Positions 43,460 through 55,600 are shown, counted from the stretch's first letter. The stretch is 64,000 bases of DNA from Anastrepha obliqua (GCF_027943255.1 NC_072894.1:53695601-53759600), one strand, 5' to 3'. Program-made: numbers and translations. The notes: a model not told the origin generated them from the letters alone.

Positions 43460-44050
43460 TTTTTCAATTACATTAAAAAAAAAACGATTTAAAAAAAAAA
43501 ATGTATAAAAAAAAGTTTGCGCCGGGAATTGAACTCGAGTCTAACATGTGGCGAGGAAAAATAGGCGGTGCGTTTATTTCTTCGACTGTTTACTTTTTTA
43601 CCATTTTGTTACTTTTGAAATGATAAGCGGATACATAAAATTTATTAAAAATTTTTTTACGATTACATTAAAAAAAAAAATTTAAAAACGAAAAAAAAAA
43701 ATTTGCACCGAGAATTGATGGCAAGTCACGTGGGGAGGATAAATACATTAAACTAATTAAATTTTTACTATTTTCGTATTTTTTGAAATAATAAGCGAAT
43801 ACGTAAAATTTATTACATAATTTTTTTTAATTACATAAAAAAAACGAATTTAAAAAAAAAAATTAATAAAAAAAGGTTTGCACTGGGAATTGAAATCGAG
43901 TCTAACATGTGGCGAGGAAAAATAGGCGGTGCATTTATTTCTTCGACTGCTTATTTTTTTACCATTTTGTTACTTTTGAAATGATAAGCGGATACATAAA
44001 ATTTATTAAAAAATTTTTACGATTACATTAAAAAAAACACATTTAAAAAA
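43460..44050. repeat. A-rich tandem repeats with B-box-like motif
   Basis: Three to four ~200-bp units carry poly-A/T runs, 'gggaattgaa.tcgagtctaacatgtggcgagg' and 'gaaatgataagcggatac'. On the minus strand AGTTCAATTCC followed by a T run resembles a Pol III B box and terminator. Confidence 0.7.
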
Positions 44051-44504
44051 AAAAAAAAAAATTGGCGCCGAGAATTGATGCCGAGTCACATGAGGAGGAT
44101 AAATACGCAGTGCGTTTATTTCTGCGCCTGCGTTGTGAACCAAGGTTTTGTGCATGCGCGCGACGCGAATTAATTTTAATAAAGTTCTGAAAGTAATTCA
44201 TGAAGTTTTTCATTACACACATATGCACATAAATGAACGTATACTTTATATGTACATAAATGATGGTATATGACAAGATACATACATAATATGTATGTAC
44301 ATGTCAATAGGAGGTATTTGCATTAAGAAAAAAAAACGGTTTAAGATAAATCAACACTTGTTTTATATTGTATGTCAATTTATAGTTTATGTATTCGACA
44401 GCATTTACATACATATGTAGGTATGTACATTTGTATATGAAAAACAATAATGCACAAGCGCAAGAACATCATCTTTCTTTCATACATATGTATGTATGTA
44501 CATA
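44051..44504 (-). repeat. Arm repeat A, inverted copy, left of the Tc1 insertion
   Basis: This is the reverse complement of about 39780-40210, including 'gcatgcgcgcgacgcg', a second unoccupied errantivirus target. Confidence 0.8.
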
Positions 44505-46186
44505 CAGTGGCTCAATAAAGAACTCGGACAAACCTTAGTTAAAACTTTGTATAAAAAACACTGCTAAAATAAAGGCAATTTGAAACAATATTTTTCGATT
44601 TCTAAATGCTTTATTTATATAATTTAAGAAATAACAAAAACATAAGATAAGTCGTGTGCACTTCTTTTACAATAACAAAAAACTTTCAAAATGAGGAGAA
44701 TTCACGCCAAAAAAGAACTCAGACATGGAAATTAATTTTACTTTAAAAGCCAATAAAAATAAAAAATGATATTTTGTGGGAAACCCTTTGGATTAAATAA
44801 CAGCATTTAGTCGTTTCGGCATTGACTCCACCAAATTTCTGCAAACGGAAGGATCAATTTTAGGCCATTCGTCCTTAAGAGCAGCTTCGAGATCCTTTTT
44901 GTTTGAAATTTTGTGAGTTTTGAGTTTATTCTCCAAATGCGCCCATAAATGCTCAATGACGTTTATATCAGGGGACTGTGGTGGAGTTTCGAGCACTTTC
45001 GGGCAGTTATACATCAACCACAAGCGACCTTCAAGCGCCTTATGCTTGGGGTCATTGTCTTGGTAAAAATAAAGTTGTTCCTTTATACCCAATTTTTCAG
45101 CACTTTGAATTAAATTTCTTTTTAAAATTGATAGATATTGCTTGTGATCCATTATGCCATCAACAAAAAAAAGATTTCCGGGTCCGGAGGCGGACATACA
45201 TCCCCAAACCATCACTGAACCGCCACCGTGTTTAACAGTGGCACGCAGGTTTTTCTCTTTCAGCTCCTCATTTGGCTTCCTCCATACATACGACTGCCCA
45301 TCTGATCTGAATATGTTGTATTTGCTTTCGTCGCAAAATATCACATCTTTCCAGAATTCAATGTCCTTATTTTTATAGGCTTTTGCAAAATTAATTCGTT
45401 TGTTTTTATTTTCCTTACTAATGTTGGTTTTTTTTCTTGCGACTCTGCATTAAGGTAGTTTTTTCTTAGAATTAATCGCAAAGTTTCTGGATTGCAGTCA
45501 ATTTCAAGATGTTCTTTAACTTGTGTTGTAAGTTTTGGAGCACTTAAATGAGGATTTGCTCTGACTTGGTTTACTATCCACCGCTCGTTAGCGTCCGTAA
45601 AAAGCTCTGGCCGTCCTGATTTCACTTTGTTTTCTACAGATTTTGTTTCTTTAAAGCGTTTTATGGTGTCACATACAGTTGATCGCGGTCGATTTACAAG
45701 TTTGCCGATTTCACGCATGGTTTTTCCATTTTTTTGTTGCTCAATAATTATTATTTGCTCAAAAAATTATTTTTCGCACTTCCACCGAAGTTTGGCCACG
45801 TTGTCGACTCATTTAAAAAAAAGGAAAAAGAAAATGCGTACTTGACACAATTTTATTGACACAATTTACTTCCAAAACTGTCGATCGTTCCTCAATTAAC
45901 TATATATAATTTAAAAAATGGGATTCCCCCATTTAAACTGTCAGAAATTACGAAGTGATGCCAGATGTCCGAGTTCTTTTTTGGCGTGAATTCTCCTCAT
46001 TTTGAAAGTTTTTTGTTATTGTAAAAGAAGTGTACACGACTTATCTTATGTTTTTGTTATTTCTTAAATTATATAAATAAAGCATTTAGAAATCGAAATA
46101 TATCGTTTCAAATTGCCTTTATTTTAGCAGTGTTTTGTATACAAAATTTTAACTAAGGTTTGTCCGAGTTCTTTATTGAGCCACTG
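44505..46186 (-). mobile_element. Tc1-like IR/DR transposon
   Basis: The 1,682-bp element has TA on both sides and long inverted ends of ~220 bp (CAGTGGCTCAATAAAGAACT outside). 'AAGAACTCRGACA' occurs twice within each end, the IR/DR structure bound by Tc1-type transposases. It inserted in arm repeat A: the 39740-39790 relative lacks it. The minus strand encodes a broken transposase. Confidence 0.92.
44793..45718 (-). pseudogene. Tc1-like transposase
   Basis: The N-terminal paired domain with a GRP linker (SGRPELFT) is in 45341-45718. The catalytic core is in 44793-45344: 'FCDESKYN' (Asp), 'YFYQDNDPKHK' (Asp) and 'PPQSPDINVIEHLW' (Glu), so DD34E is complete. A frameshift in an A-rich stretch near 45340-45420 separates them, and the first helix-turn-helix lies outside the frame. 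Confidence 0.9.
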
Positions 46187-46603
46187 TATGTATGTATGCC
46201 CAATAACCTTGACTTATGTATGTACACATGTCACAGCACATCACATTCTTACAAGAAATCAAATACACATACGCACTAGTGAACGGGTTTCTTCCTAACA
46301 AGTGCAAAAACAATTCTGCTCTATGTATGTATATATGTATACCCACTTTATGTCCTAGCATATATACATATGTACATATAGTATACGAGTATACCTACTT
46401 GCCTTCTAAACTTCCTACAAAATAATTGTATTCATATGTTACTACATCCATGCACATTCATACATTCATGCATATATGCGCGAGCACAGCGCTCCCTTCT
46501 TGCTTCCGTGTACTTTTGTCTTTCACCAGTCGATATTCCTAATATTGTACTTACAAAAACACAATACTTTGATAGACGCAAAAGCAACAGCAAGCACAAC
46601 GCG
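46187..46603 (-). repeat. Arm repeat A, inverted copy, right of the Tc1 insertion
   Basis: Reverse complement of 39357-39750, ending 'caagcacaacgcg' at the insertion site of the THAP-carrying transposon. Confidence 0.82.
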
Positions 46604-47004
46604 CAGAGAACGTTAAATATAGAGAAGTCTCAATGACTTAAATGGCAGCACTTTTCAGGGGTACTCGTTTTGCGCGCGTGGTACACAACAGCGACATTTT
46701 TCACAGAACGTTAACAGAAATATGCTCAACTGCAGAAATTTAACAGCTTTTGAGAATTAAGAGCTTGTTTTTTGGAAACTTTCCGTTTTGTGCCAAAGTT
46801 AGGTTACAGGTGCTTTTTGTCTCTTTATTTGCATGAAAATTCATTTTTGAATTTGAATTGATTTTGCGTAATTTGCGCCAAAATTTCCATGTCAAACCAA
46901 AAGAGTCTAATGAACTTTAGTTTGAGAAAAACTTTTGATTGACGTCGCGCAATTTTCAAACGCTTTCGATTTTCCGAATTTTTTTAAACTTTTTCGATTT
47001 AAAA

Positions 47005-48893
47005 ATGAGCAGAACGTGTCGTGTGCGCGGGTGTTATTTAAAAAACAGTGAAGTGAAATTATTTTCTTTCCCACAGGACCCCATATTAGCAGACAAATGG
47101 AGGCAGAATTTGCATATTGCCAGGACGGAACATCTTCCACCCCACAACTCATTTGTGTGTGTAAAACACTTTGAGGCATGTGTTGTGGGGGGACAATGTT
47201 TGAAAAAGGGTGCCATCCCCACCCTTCGTTTAGGTAAGTTTTTGCGCAATACATAAGTAGGTATGTGTGTTTTTATATTTCGCTAAAGCGAACCTACAAT
47301 AATATCAAACACACATACCTACTGATGTATTGCATTCATTTGATATAATATTAGGGTGGATAGGTTTTATTGCATACATTTGATATAATATTAGGGTGGA
47401 TAGGTTTTATTGAGGGTGAGGTTTGCTAACTGGTAGCATTAGAGTTTTGAGGCAGGAAAGTGGAGGAAGTTAAGAAATTTAAATTATTTTTGAATGTGTA
47501 TGTGCATATATTTCATAGAAAATAATTTTTTATTAATAACCATAATATTACAATACCCGTTGCTATGCCTTGTTGAATAAAATCAAAACAACCAATCAGA
47601 AAAATATCAAGCAAAATTATTTTTATTAATTTTCTATCTCAAACCGTTTTTGAACTTTGCATTTGAACAGCTTATGCGGATTATGAAGTCTAGAGTGTGC
47701 TATAAATAGTGGGAAATAGGGAAAACTAAGAGTTTTTAGATTAAATTTAAGCAAATATTATTTATTTATTATTATTAAAGTCAAAACATACAACCGTAGG
47801 TTATTTTTACAATGATTGACCTTAAGAATAGTTTACATGAAAGGATTAACAGTAAAATCAAAATTTAAATTAAAATTACAGATAGTAGTAAAGATAAAGT
47901 ATTAAAAGGAAAGTAAGGTAAAAATAGTAGTAGTAGGAGTAGGGACTAATATGAAGAGATTTAAAGTACATTCAGCAATATTCGATTATTAGTGATGAAT
48001 GAGAATGGTGGCGCGGCCTGGGGGCTGTGGGAAGGGATTTCCATAATAAAAACATGCCTATAACCTTCATTGAATTATTATACGTTTATATTATATTATA
48101 AAATAAATTTTGTTTAATAGGGCACGACGATGACCCTACATACAGCTGTACAATTCCAAAGAAGCAACGGAGCTGTTGCGTGGTAGGATGCGTGGTGGAA
48201 AAGGGTCATACGTTGTACGAATTTCCTCGACGCGGAGAGGCTCGAAATAGTTGGGCCCTGGCTTGCAACGTGCAACCAGCAGATTCTGACAGGCTATATG
48301 TTTGTAAGCGCCACTTTAGTCCAGAGCAAGTAACTCGTTATAAAGTTTTAGATGGGGCTGTTCCATCTTTAAGATTAGAGCCAGTTACTAGAAGTCGCTC
48401 ACCTAGTACTGGCTCTGATTGGGTTTGCCCGCCCGTTACTAAAGTGTACGTAAATCGTACAGTAGGTGTAGGTGTAGCAAATGATCTCACGTTAGAAGAA
48501 TTCGCAAAATATTCCATGCTAGAGGAAAGAAGGCAGGTACCCAAAAACAAAAACATCTGTGAGGACTTAGAAATCACAAGCATTAGCGAACGATTTGCTC
48601 AGGCTGCTCGTTATTATCGGAGCAATGAAATAAAATTAAAAAAAAGAATTCAAGAGTTAGAAGCAGAAAATGAGAAGCTACTGCAAAAATATAAATATTT
48701 GTGTACTCGTGCAGTTCTTGCGGAAGAAACTTCAAGCAGTGATACCTATTCTTTTATTTCAGGGTTTTTCCACTTTTCTATATTTCAGGTTTTTTTATTT
48801 ATATATTTTACAGGTATTTTCCGTTTCAGGTTTTTTCTATTTTTTAGTCTATTTTACAGGTTTCTTTTTTATTTTTTCTTCTCTTTCAGCTAG
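47005..48893 (+). CDS. Protein with two THAP domains and a coiled coil
   Basis: Exon 1 (47005-47233) encodes a THAP zinc finger: CRVRGC, W in 'DKWRQNL', C-x2-H in 'CVKHF' and 'AIPTLRL'. A phase-1 intron (47234-48120, GTAAGT...AATAG) leads to exon 2 (48121-48893), which has a second THAP domain: 'CCVVGC', 'CKRHF', 'GAVPSLRL'. A coiled coil follows ('LKKRIQELEAENEKLLQKY'). THAP domains bind DNA; THAP plus coiled coil without a catalytic part is the layout of P-element repressor-type proteins (family knowledge). No transposase core follows. The last ~50 residues are Phe-rich and come from a pyrimidine-rich acceptor-like tract, so the true 3' end may be spliced differently. I chose ATG 47005 because the THAP cysteine follows at residue 5; an upstream in-frame ATG exists at 46939. 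Confidence 0.75.
47234..48120 (+). other. Intron of the THAP gene
   Basis: It contains an inverted pair 'agtaggtatgtgtgttt' / 'aaacacacatacctact' (47257-47325) and a ~36-bp direct duplication ending 'agggtggataggttttattg' (47337-47412). Nothing else recognised. Confidence 0.65.
48765..48890 (+). promoter_or_regulatory. Array of 3' splice acceptor-like motifs
   Basis: At least six pyrimidine-rich tracts ending in AG follow one another: 'atttcag|gg', 'atttcag|gt', 'ttacag|gt', 'gtttcag|gt', 'ttacag|gt', 'ctttcag|ct'. Several are followed by GT. Confidence 0.55.
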
Positions 48894-49430
48894 CATCCGA
48901 GCCTAGATTTTTAAAGCACTACAATTTTTTCTTAATCATGATGGATTGAGAGTAGTGTTTTAAAAATCAGGTAAATCGCAATGACTTAATCGATGTCAAT
49001 ATCGAAGTCGGGTGAGAAATTGTTGTAGTATGAGAACAATTTCGTAATTCGTGCTTTCAAAATTTTATATTTTTTTTTTTCATTTCAGGAAATGTAAATA
49101 CCTATTATTTATAGCATTGTAATATATATACATATACATATACATATAAGATTACTTAAATTTCTGTGAATAAAAATAAAAAATTAAAATTAAAAAAACT
49201 AGTATTTCATTTTCTTAAGGATAATAATATTTATTTGGTAAGAGGAACTTAAAGAAACGCATACCAATAATATAATTCGACAGGATTTCATTACAATATC
49301 AATATATTCGTTCAGCTCAATAAAATAAATATCTGCATATGAAAAATCGTTCCTATGGACGTGCAAAAGCAAACACACATATATAGTACATAAATACATG
49401 CATACAAACTGCCATAGACATAATATTTCG
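48894..49430. other. 3' flank of the THAP gene
   Basis: A polyadenylation-like 'gaataaaaataaaa' lies at ~49168. No other gene seen. Confidence 0.5.
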
Positions 49431-50000
49431 ATTTGCTATTGCTGTCGAGAATTTAGAACACATATTTACATACATATATTGATGCATATATATGTACGGA
49501 GCCGCGGCCACTCGACTTCACAAAATTGAAGATTTACCAAATATTGGCAAATAATTCAACGCGAAATATTACAATATTGACTATTTTCGAATTGGCGAGA
49601 AAATTGGCATATGGGCATATGAGCATATGAGCTCGAACTTAGTGTTATAGAATATTTTGGATTTTTCAGCGTCGTTGCGACTAAAAAAATCTGACCGCTG
49701 CGACTGCGCCTATGAATGTATTTTGTTCTTGCAGTCGCTCGGCTTATAATTTTAGCTTTGGAAACATACGCGTGCAGAGGCATAAAGCCAGTGCTTTGTG
49801 TGTGCTGTTGTATGTACATACATATGTATGTATATACTAATAAGCATAGTTTTGCTGGGAGTCGAGAATGTATGTATATGTATGTACGGACATACATACA
49901 ATAGGGCATCAATATGCCAATACGTGAGGTAGGTCATGGTTGCTTCAGTACATTGAACTTTTGCTTAATTGTTTCTTACATGTGTATGCATACATGTACA
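49431..50000 (+). repeat. Arm-type module inside family X
   Basis: 'cggagccgcggccactcgac', 'ttggcaaataattcaacgcg' and 'cgctcggcttataattttag' correspond to 38990-39290. It ends in TACA, the target of the nested errantivirus. Confidence 0.78.
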
Positions 50001-50481
50001 AGTTAACACGAGCTTTGTTAATTCTTCGCTGACTTGACACTTACGCTAGTTATTGACCCAAAAGCCAATAATAGCAGTGTCGATATAAATGCAATAAATT
50101 AATAAACAGGAAACTGTTTTCCTTTTTATTAATATTTGCAAAGTACATTAACCGGTAACTGCTGACTGGTATTTACGCTAGCTGTTGACCAAAAAGCTAA
50201 TAATTGCTACGTCAACAGAATTATGTTAAAAGTAATATGTTAAAAGTAATAAACAGGAAATTACCCTTTTATGCCTAATAAGCGTCTGGTGCATATTCAA
50301 AGTAATATAAAAACTAAAACATGTAAATTTAGTTTTAAGTTATAAAATTAACTTCAAATAAAGCGGGCATACTGCCTAGCCAATTTAAGTTTAAAATTGA
50401 ACTTCGAATAAAGCAGGCATAGCCTAGCATAAATACTAAAAAGTATTTTTTTTCGCGTTCGCAATAGCAGAGAACGTAACT
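50001..50481 (+). repeat. 5' LTR of the intact errantivirus
   Basis: 481 bp beginning AGTTAAC and ending GTAACT. Internal duplicated phrases include 'taataaacaggaaa' and 'aaagcRggcat..tgcctagc'. Confidence 0.95.
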
Positions 50482-50495
50482 GGCGCCCGAGCACA
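50481..50495 (+). promoter_or_regulatory. Primer-binding site of the intact errantivirus
   Basis: 'tggcgcccgagcaca' begins at the LTR boundary. The first eight bases match the tRNA-Lys type used by gypsy, the rest does not, so the tRNA is left unassigned. Confidence 0.7.
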
Positions 50496-50499
50496 GTTC

Positions 50500-51130
50500 A
50501 CGAAAAAATTCGCGAGTGAGCAAAAATCCTTATAAAAGGACAAACCCGCGAAAAAATTCGCGAGTGAGCAAAAATCCTTATAAAAGGACAAACCCGCGAA
50601 AAAATTCGCGAGTGAGCAAAAATCCTTATAAAAGGACAAACCCGCAAAAAAAATTCGCGAGTGAGCAAAAATCCTTATAAAAGGACAAACCCGCGAAAAA
50701 AATTCGCGAGTGAGCAAACAAAAAAAATTTCCTATAAAAGGACAAACTGAAATTGGGAAAGTGGCCCTCAAGTAGCGGTAAATAGCAAAAGAGAAGGCAT
50801 TATGTGCCAGCCATCTCAATCTCAGCAGCAGCAGTAGAAAAGGTGGTAAAACCAGCAGCAGCAGGAATAAAACGATAGCAAGACAAGCAGCAGCAGGAAT
50901 AAAACGATATTAAGACAAGCAGCAGCAGTAGAAAAGGTGGTAAAACCAGCAAGAGCGGCAAAGAAAAAAGCTAAGAGAAGCAGCAGCAGAAATAAAACGA
51001 TATTAAGACAAGCAGCAGCAGTAGAAAAGGTAGTAAAACCAGCAACAGCGGCAAAGGAGAAAAAGCGTAAGACAAGTAGCAGCAGAGATAAAAAGATATT
51101 AAGACAGGCAGCAACGGTGAGAAACTTCAA
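50500..51130 (+). repeat. Two tandem-repeat blocks in the errantivirus leader
   Basis: 50500-50745 has five ~52-bp units (attcgcgagtgagcaaaaat then cttataaaaggacaaac). 50822-51115 has irregular ~60-bp units rich in agcagcag with 'aaaacgatattaagacaag' and 'gtagaaaaggtRgtaaaacc'. No start codon for gag lies here. Confidence 0.9.
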
Positions 51131-51457
51131 AGGAATTACATACGTATATATAAGATCCTAGATTAAGCCAAAGTGTTAGCTTTAAAACTATAGGACCGAA
51201 AAAATAAGGTAATATAACTCACGGCTTGTACAGCCAGATAAAATTAAATATAAAAGGCCGCGATTCACCACCGAAAGGGGGACCCTCCGGTCTTATAATA
51301 TAAAGCTTAACTCTGCGATTCCTACGGGACCCTCCAGGGTAAAAAAGCTCTCCTTCCCAGAAGGAGTAAAAATCAAAAAACATTAAGAAAAAAAGGAATA
51401 TTTGTAAACATAGATATATATATATACAATAAATACTAAAATATTGTTAAAATTAAA

Positions 51458-52657
51458 ATGGCAAATCCGAACAATTTAATCCGTCCTCCCGTCCTTGCCC
51501 CTCAAGCTGCAAACGATAGGCAACTAAGCGTAGAAGACTTAAGGGCCTTAATAACGAACATAGCAACAGATATTTTGCAGCAACAGGGACCAAGAGTAGT
51601 ACAGGCTACCCTTAATCCAAATGCATTTTTAAGTTCAACGATAGACCAAACAATTGAGGATAGGCATCGGGGTAACTTGGCAGATTTAGATAAAATACCA
51701 GACGTAGTTAAATGTCTCAAGGATTTCTCTGGACGTCCTGGGGAATTTAACTCCTGGAAGAAAAGCGTAGATCGTATATTGAGTATATACGAACCATTAA
51801 AAGGAACTCCAAAGTATTACGGAATACTTAGCGTCATTAGAAACAAAATTACGGGAAATGCCGATACGGCATTGGAATCTTATAATACGCCACTAGATTG
51901 GTCAGCGATTGTAAAGTGTCTTGCAATGCATTATGCAGACAAACGGGATATTTCCACTTTGGAATATCAACTAACCACCTTAGTGCAAGGTAATAAAACT
52001 GTAGCGGAATTCTACCAACAAGTGTATAAGTATCTATCGTTAATACTTAACAAATTAGGATGTGTAGAAATGGGTAGCGAATCTCTTCGCATGATGACCC
52101 AATCTTATAGGGACAAGGCACTTGATACATTCGTCAGGGGTCTGAATGGGGATCTACCACGGTTATTAGGTATCAGAGAGCCTGCTGATCTTCCCCAAGC
52201 TCTGCATTTATGCATGAAACTGGACAACCAGAATTATCGAACAAATCATGCACAAAATATTAAAAAAGGATACCCAAATTCGGGAAAATATCCAACACAA
52301 CAACAGTCCTTTTACCCACAATTGGCTTACGAACCACAAGTAAATCAAACAAGGTGGAAGGCTAGACCACAATACTCCAACCAAAATCAATCTACTAATG
52401 CTCCTCCAAGGCCACCGAAGCCTCAACCGAAGCCAGAACCAATGGAAGTAGATCAAAGCTTACATTCACGAAAAATCAACTATATGAATAGACCACCTCA
52501 GAATCAGTTTCAGGGCAAAAGACCGCCATCGGTTAACAATCAGCCACCCACCAAAAATCAAAGGACTTTTCATATAGACACATCAGGAGAGGGCAACCAA
52601 GCGGAAACTGAATATGACGAATATGCAGAATGCAATGACGTTCATTTTTTAGCATGA
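51458..52657 (+). CDS. gag: Errantivirus gag
   Basis: This 399-codon gene encodes the structural protein that packages the RNA. The first ~270 residues match the helical capsid type of errantiviral Gag ('ALITNIATDILQ', 'CLKDFSGRPGEFNSW', 'TVAEFYQQVYKYL', 'DTFVRGLNGDLPRLLG'). The C-terminal part is Pro/Gln/Asn/basic ('PPRPPKPQPKPEPMEV') and has no CCHC knuckle, as is usual in this group. The ATG at 51458 follows ~975 nt of leader and gives the expected N-terminus. It overlaps pol by four bases in the -1 frame. Confidence 0.95.
   Translation: MANPNNLIRPPVLAPQAANDRQLSVEDLRALITNIATDILQQQGPRVVQATLNPNAFLSSTIDQTIEDRHRGNLADLDKIPDVVKCLKDFSGRPGEFNSWKKSVDRILSIYEPLKGTPKYYGILSVIRNKITGNADTALESYNTPLDWSAIVKCLAMHYADKRDISTLEYQLTTLVQGNKTVAEFYQQVYKYLSLILNKLGCVEMGSESLRMMTQSYRDKALDTFVRGLNGDLPRLLGIREPADLPQALHLCMKLDNQNYRTNHAQNIKKGYPNSGKYPTQQQSFYPQLAYEPQVNQTRWKARPQYSNQNQSTNAPPRPPKPQPKPEPMEVDQSLHSRKINYMNRPPQNQFQGKRPPSVNNQPPTKNQRTFHIDTSGEGNQAETEYDEYAECNDVHFLA
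52645..52651 (+). promoter_or_regulatory. Slippery heptamer TTTTTTA for -1 frameshifting
   Basis: The heptamer is phased as caT TTT TTA in the gag frame, exactly the X XXY YYZ pattern, six bases before the gag stop. The -1 frame from here leads directly into the pol frame. Confidence 0.85.
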
Positions 52658-55600
52658 TTAGCTCTTCGCTTCCATACATCGAAGTGAAGACGGAGAGCGG
52701 AAACATTTTAAGATTTCTAATAGATACAGGCTCTAGTAAAAATTATGCGAAACCAAATTTAGCCAAAAAACGAATACAAAATGAAAAGCCTTTCTATGCA
52801 AAATCAATTGTAGGAGATGTAAAAATATTAGAACACACCTACGTAAAACTCTTTAATATAGAAGAAAAAATTAAATTTTATCTTATGCCCTTATTGAAAT
52901 CATTTGATGGTATTTTGGGAAACGACACACTTAGAGCACTAAAAGCAGTAATATACACCGCGGATAATAAGATGATTTTAGGAAATGGCCGTATGGTCAG
53001 ACTTAAGCAGCAGGCCTCACAAAGCGTAAATGCAATAAATATAAAAGAGGAAGGCTTATCCCCCAAACAGAGGGACATTATGAAAGACATCGTAAATACA
53101 TATCCCAATCTTTTCTCTGAACCCGATGAAAAGCTAACATATACAACAAAGGTCTTAGGACAAATTAGAACATTAAATGATTCACCCGTATATTCAAAAT
53201 TCTACCCCTATCCAGCATCTTTGAAAGGCGAGGTAGAATCACAAGTGAAAACATTACTAAATGATGGTATTATAAGGCCATCCAGATCTCCCTATAATTC
53301 ACCCGTGTGGGTTGTACCTAAGAAACCAGATTCAGAAGGTAACAAGCAGTATCGCATGGTAATCGATTATAGAAAATTGAATTCAGTTACAATGGCCGAC
53401 AGGTACCCGATACCCGAGATATCGGAGGTAATTTCCAATCTTGGAGAAAGCAAATTTTTCTCCGTATTAGACTTGAAAAGCGGTTTTCATCAGATCCCTT
53501 TAAAGGAATCTGATATCGAAAAAACGGCATTTTCAATCAAATCCGGCAAATACGAATTTACTCGTTTGCCGTTTGGGCTTAAAAATGCGCCATCAATTTT
53601 TCAACGAGCTCTGGATGACATTTTGCGCGAGCATATAGGGAAGTACTGTTACGTCTATATTGACGATATTATTATTTTTAGTAAAACTGGGGATGAACAC
53701 CTCAATCATATTAGGAAAATCTTTGCAACTTTAGAAGAGGCCAATATGAAAGTCCAGTTGGACAAATGTAAATTTTTTCAAAAGGAAGTTGAATTCCTAG
53801 GATACATTATATCCTCAAATGGCATAAAAACTAACCCTGAGAAGGTCCAAGCGATTGCAAATTTTCCGCAACCCACAACTTTAAAAGAGCTACGCAGTTT
53901 TCTAGGAATGTCCGGATATTATCGTAGATTTATAAAAGACTACGCAAAGTTAGCAAAACCCCTAACAACTCTTCTCAGAGGGGAAGAAGGGCGAATATCG
54001 AAGAATAAATCTTCAAAAGTTAGAATAATTTTAAACGAAGAAGCCATAAGAGCCTTCAAAAACATAAAACTTTCACTTACCTCTGAGGACATTGTACTCG
54101 CATATCCCGACTACAACAAAAACTTTCAGTTAGTAACAGATGCCTCCAAATTTGCTCTTGGAGCAGTCTTATCGCAGGACTCTAAGCCATTAGCGTTCAT
54201 CTCAAGAACTCTAAGTAGAGCCGAAGAACATTACGCGGCTAACGAAAAAGAAATGTTAGCCATAATCTGGGCTTTAAACTCATTTAGAAATTTTTTATAC
54301 GGATCAGCCAAGGTGGAAATCTTTACTGACCACCAACCACTTACATTCGCGCTTAGCAATAAAAATAACAATTCGAAAATGAAGAGATGGAAGGCAGCTC
54401 TTGAGGAATACTCTTACGAATTATTTTATAAACCTGGTAAACAAAATGTCGTGGCCGACGCCCTATCGAGAATATCTCATACGGAAACACAGGTTAACAC
54501 TTTGTCTATGGCAACGAATTCGGATGACAGTTCATCCCACAATTTGATATACAGTGTTGAAGCACCTATTAACGCTTTCAAAAATCAGATATTCCTCAAG
54601 ATCAACGAGATCCCCACTTACCAATTCAAAATAATATTTCCAACATATCATCGCCATATGGTTACAGAAGCAGAATTCTCTCAACAAATACTTATCTCAA
54701 TTCTTAAGAGATACCTCAACCCATCGGTGATAAATTGCATTAAAACCGAAGAATCCATAATGGGAAAAATACAAGAATTATACCCATTACATTTCAGCAA
54801 ATATCGCATCAGGTTCTCACAAGTAGAAGTTCAAGACATAACTAATGAGAAAGAGCAGGAGGAAATTATTATTAAAACACATAATAGAGCCCACAGGAAT
54901 AGTAAAGAAAACAAAACACAGATTTTAGAAAGGTACTACTTTCCCGGAATGGCAAATAAAATTAAGAAAATTATCAAAACATGTGTTACATGCAAGGAAA
55001 ATAAATACGAGCGTAATCCACCAAAGCCTCAAATACAAGCCACACCCATACCTCAATTCCCAGGTCAAATAGTCCATATAGATATATTAATAGTGGGAAA
55101 ACAACTTATTTTAACAGCCGTAGATAAATTTTCTAAATATGCAGTAGCAAAAGTTATTCGCTCCAAAGCAAGCGAAGATATAAGGCAACCGCTAAGGGAT
55201 ATCCTTTTTGCCTTAGTACCAGAAACAATAGTTATGGACAACGAAAGATCCTTTAATTCAGAATCAATAAACTTCATGATCAATAATGAATTTGGCACAG
55301 ATATATATCGAACACCTCCATATACTAGTTCTTCAAATGGGCAGGTAGAACGCTTTCACTCCACCCTACAGGAAATAATGCGCTGTCTCCAAGTCGATAA
55401 GTGCCATCGATCCTTCAGTGAATTATTAGAAAAATCCGTCAAGGAGTACAACTACTCCGTGCATTCTACCACAGGGAAAAAGCCAATAGAAATATTTTTT
55501 GGGAGAAGAATTAGCAGTGATCCCAAACTCCTTGAGAAGGATAGACAGGAAATCAGGGAGAAATTACATAATAAACAAAAACAGGATCTTTCTTATCACA

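Noticed and set aside
49716..49904. Short Tyr/Met-rich frames in TATG/CATA-rich sequence here and at 39595, 46173, 59575
   Set aside because: They arise from TACATA-type low-complexity repeats and have no conserved features.
50500..50745. CRISPR-like direct repeats
   Set aside because: The units are a contiguous tandem repeat in a retroviral leader with no unique spacers, in an animal genome.
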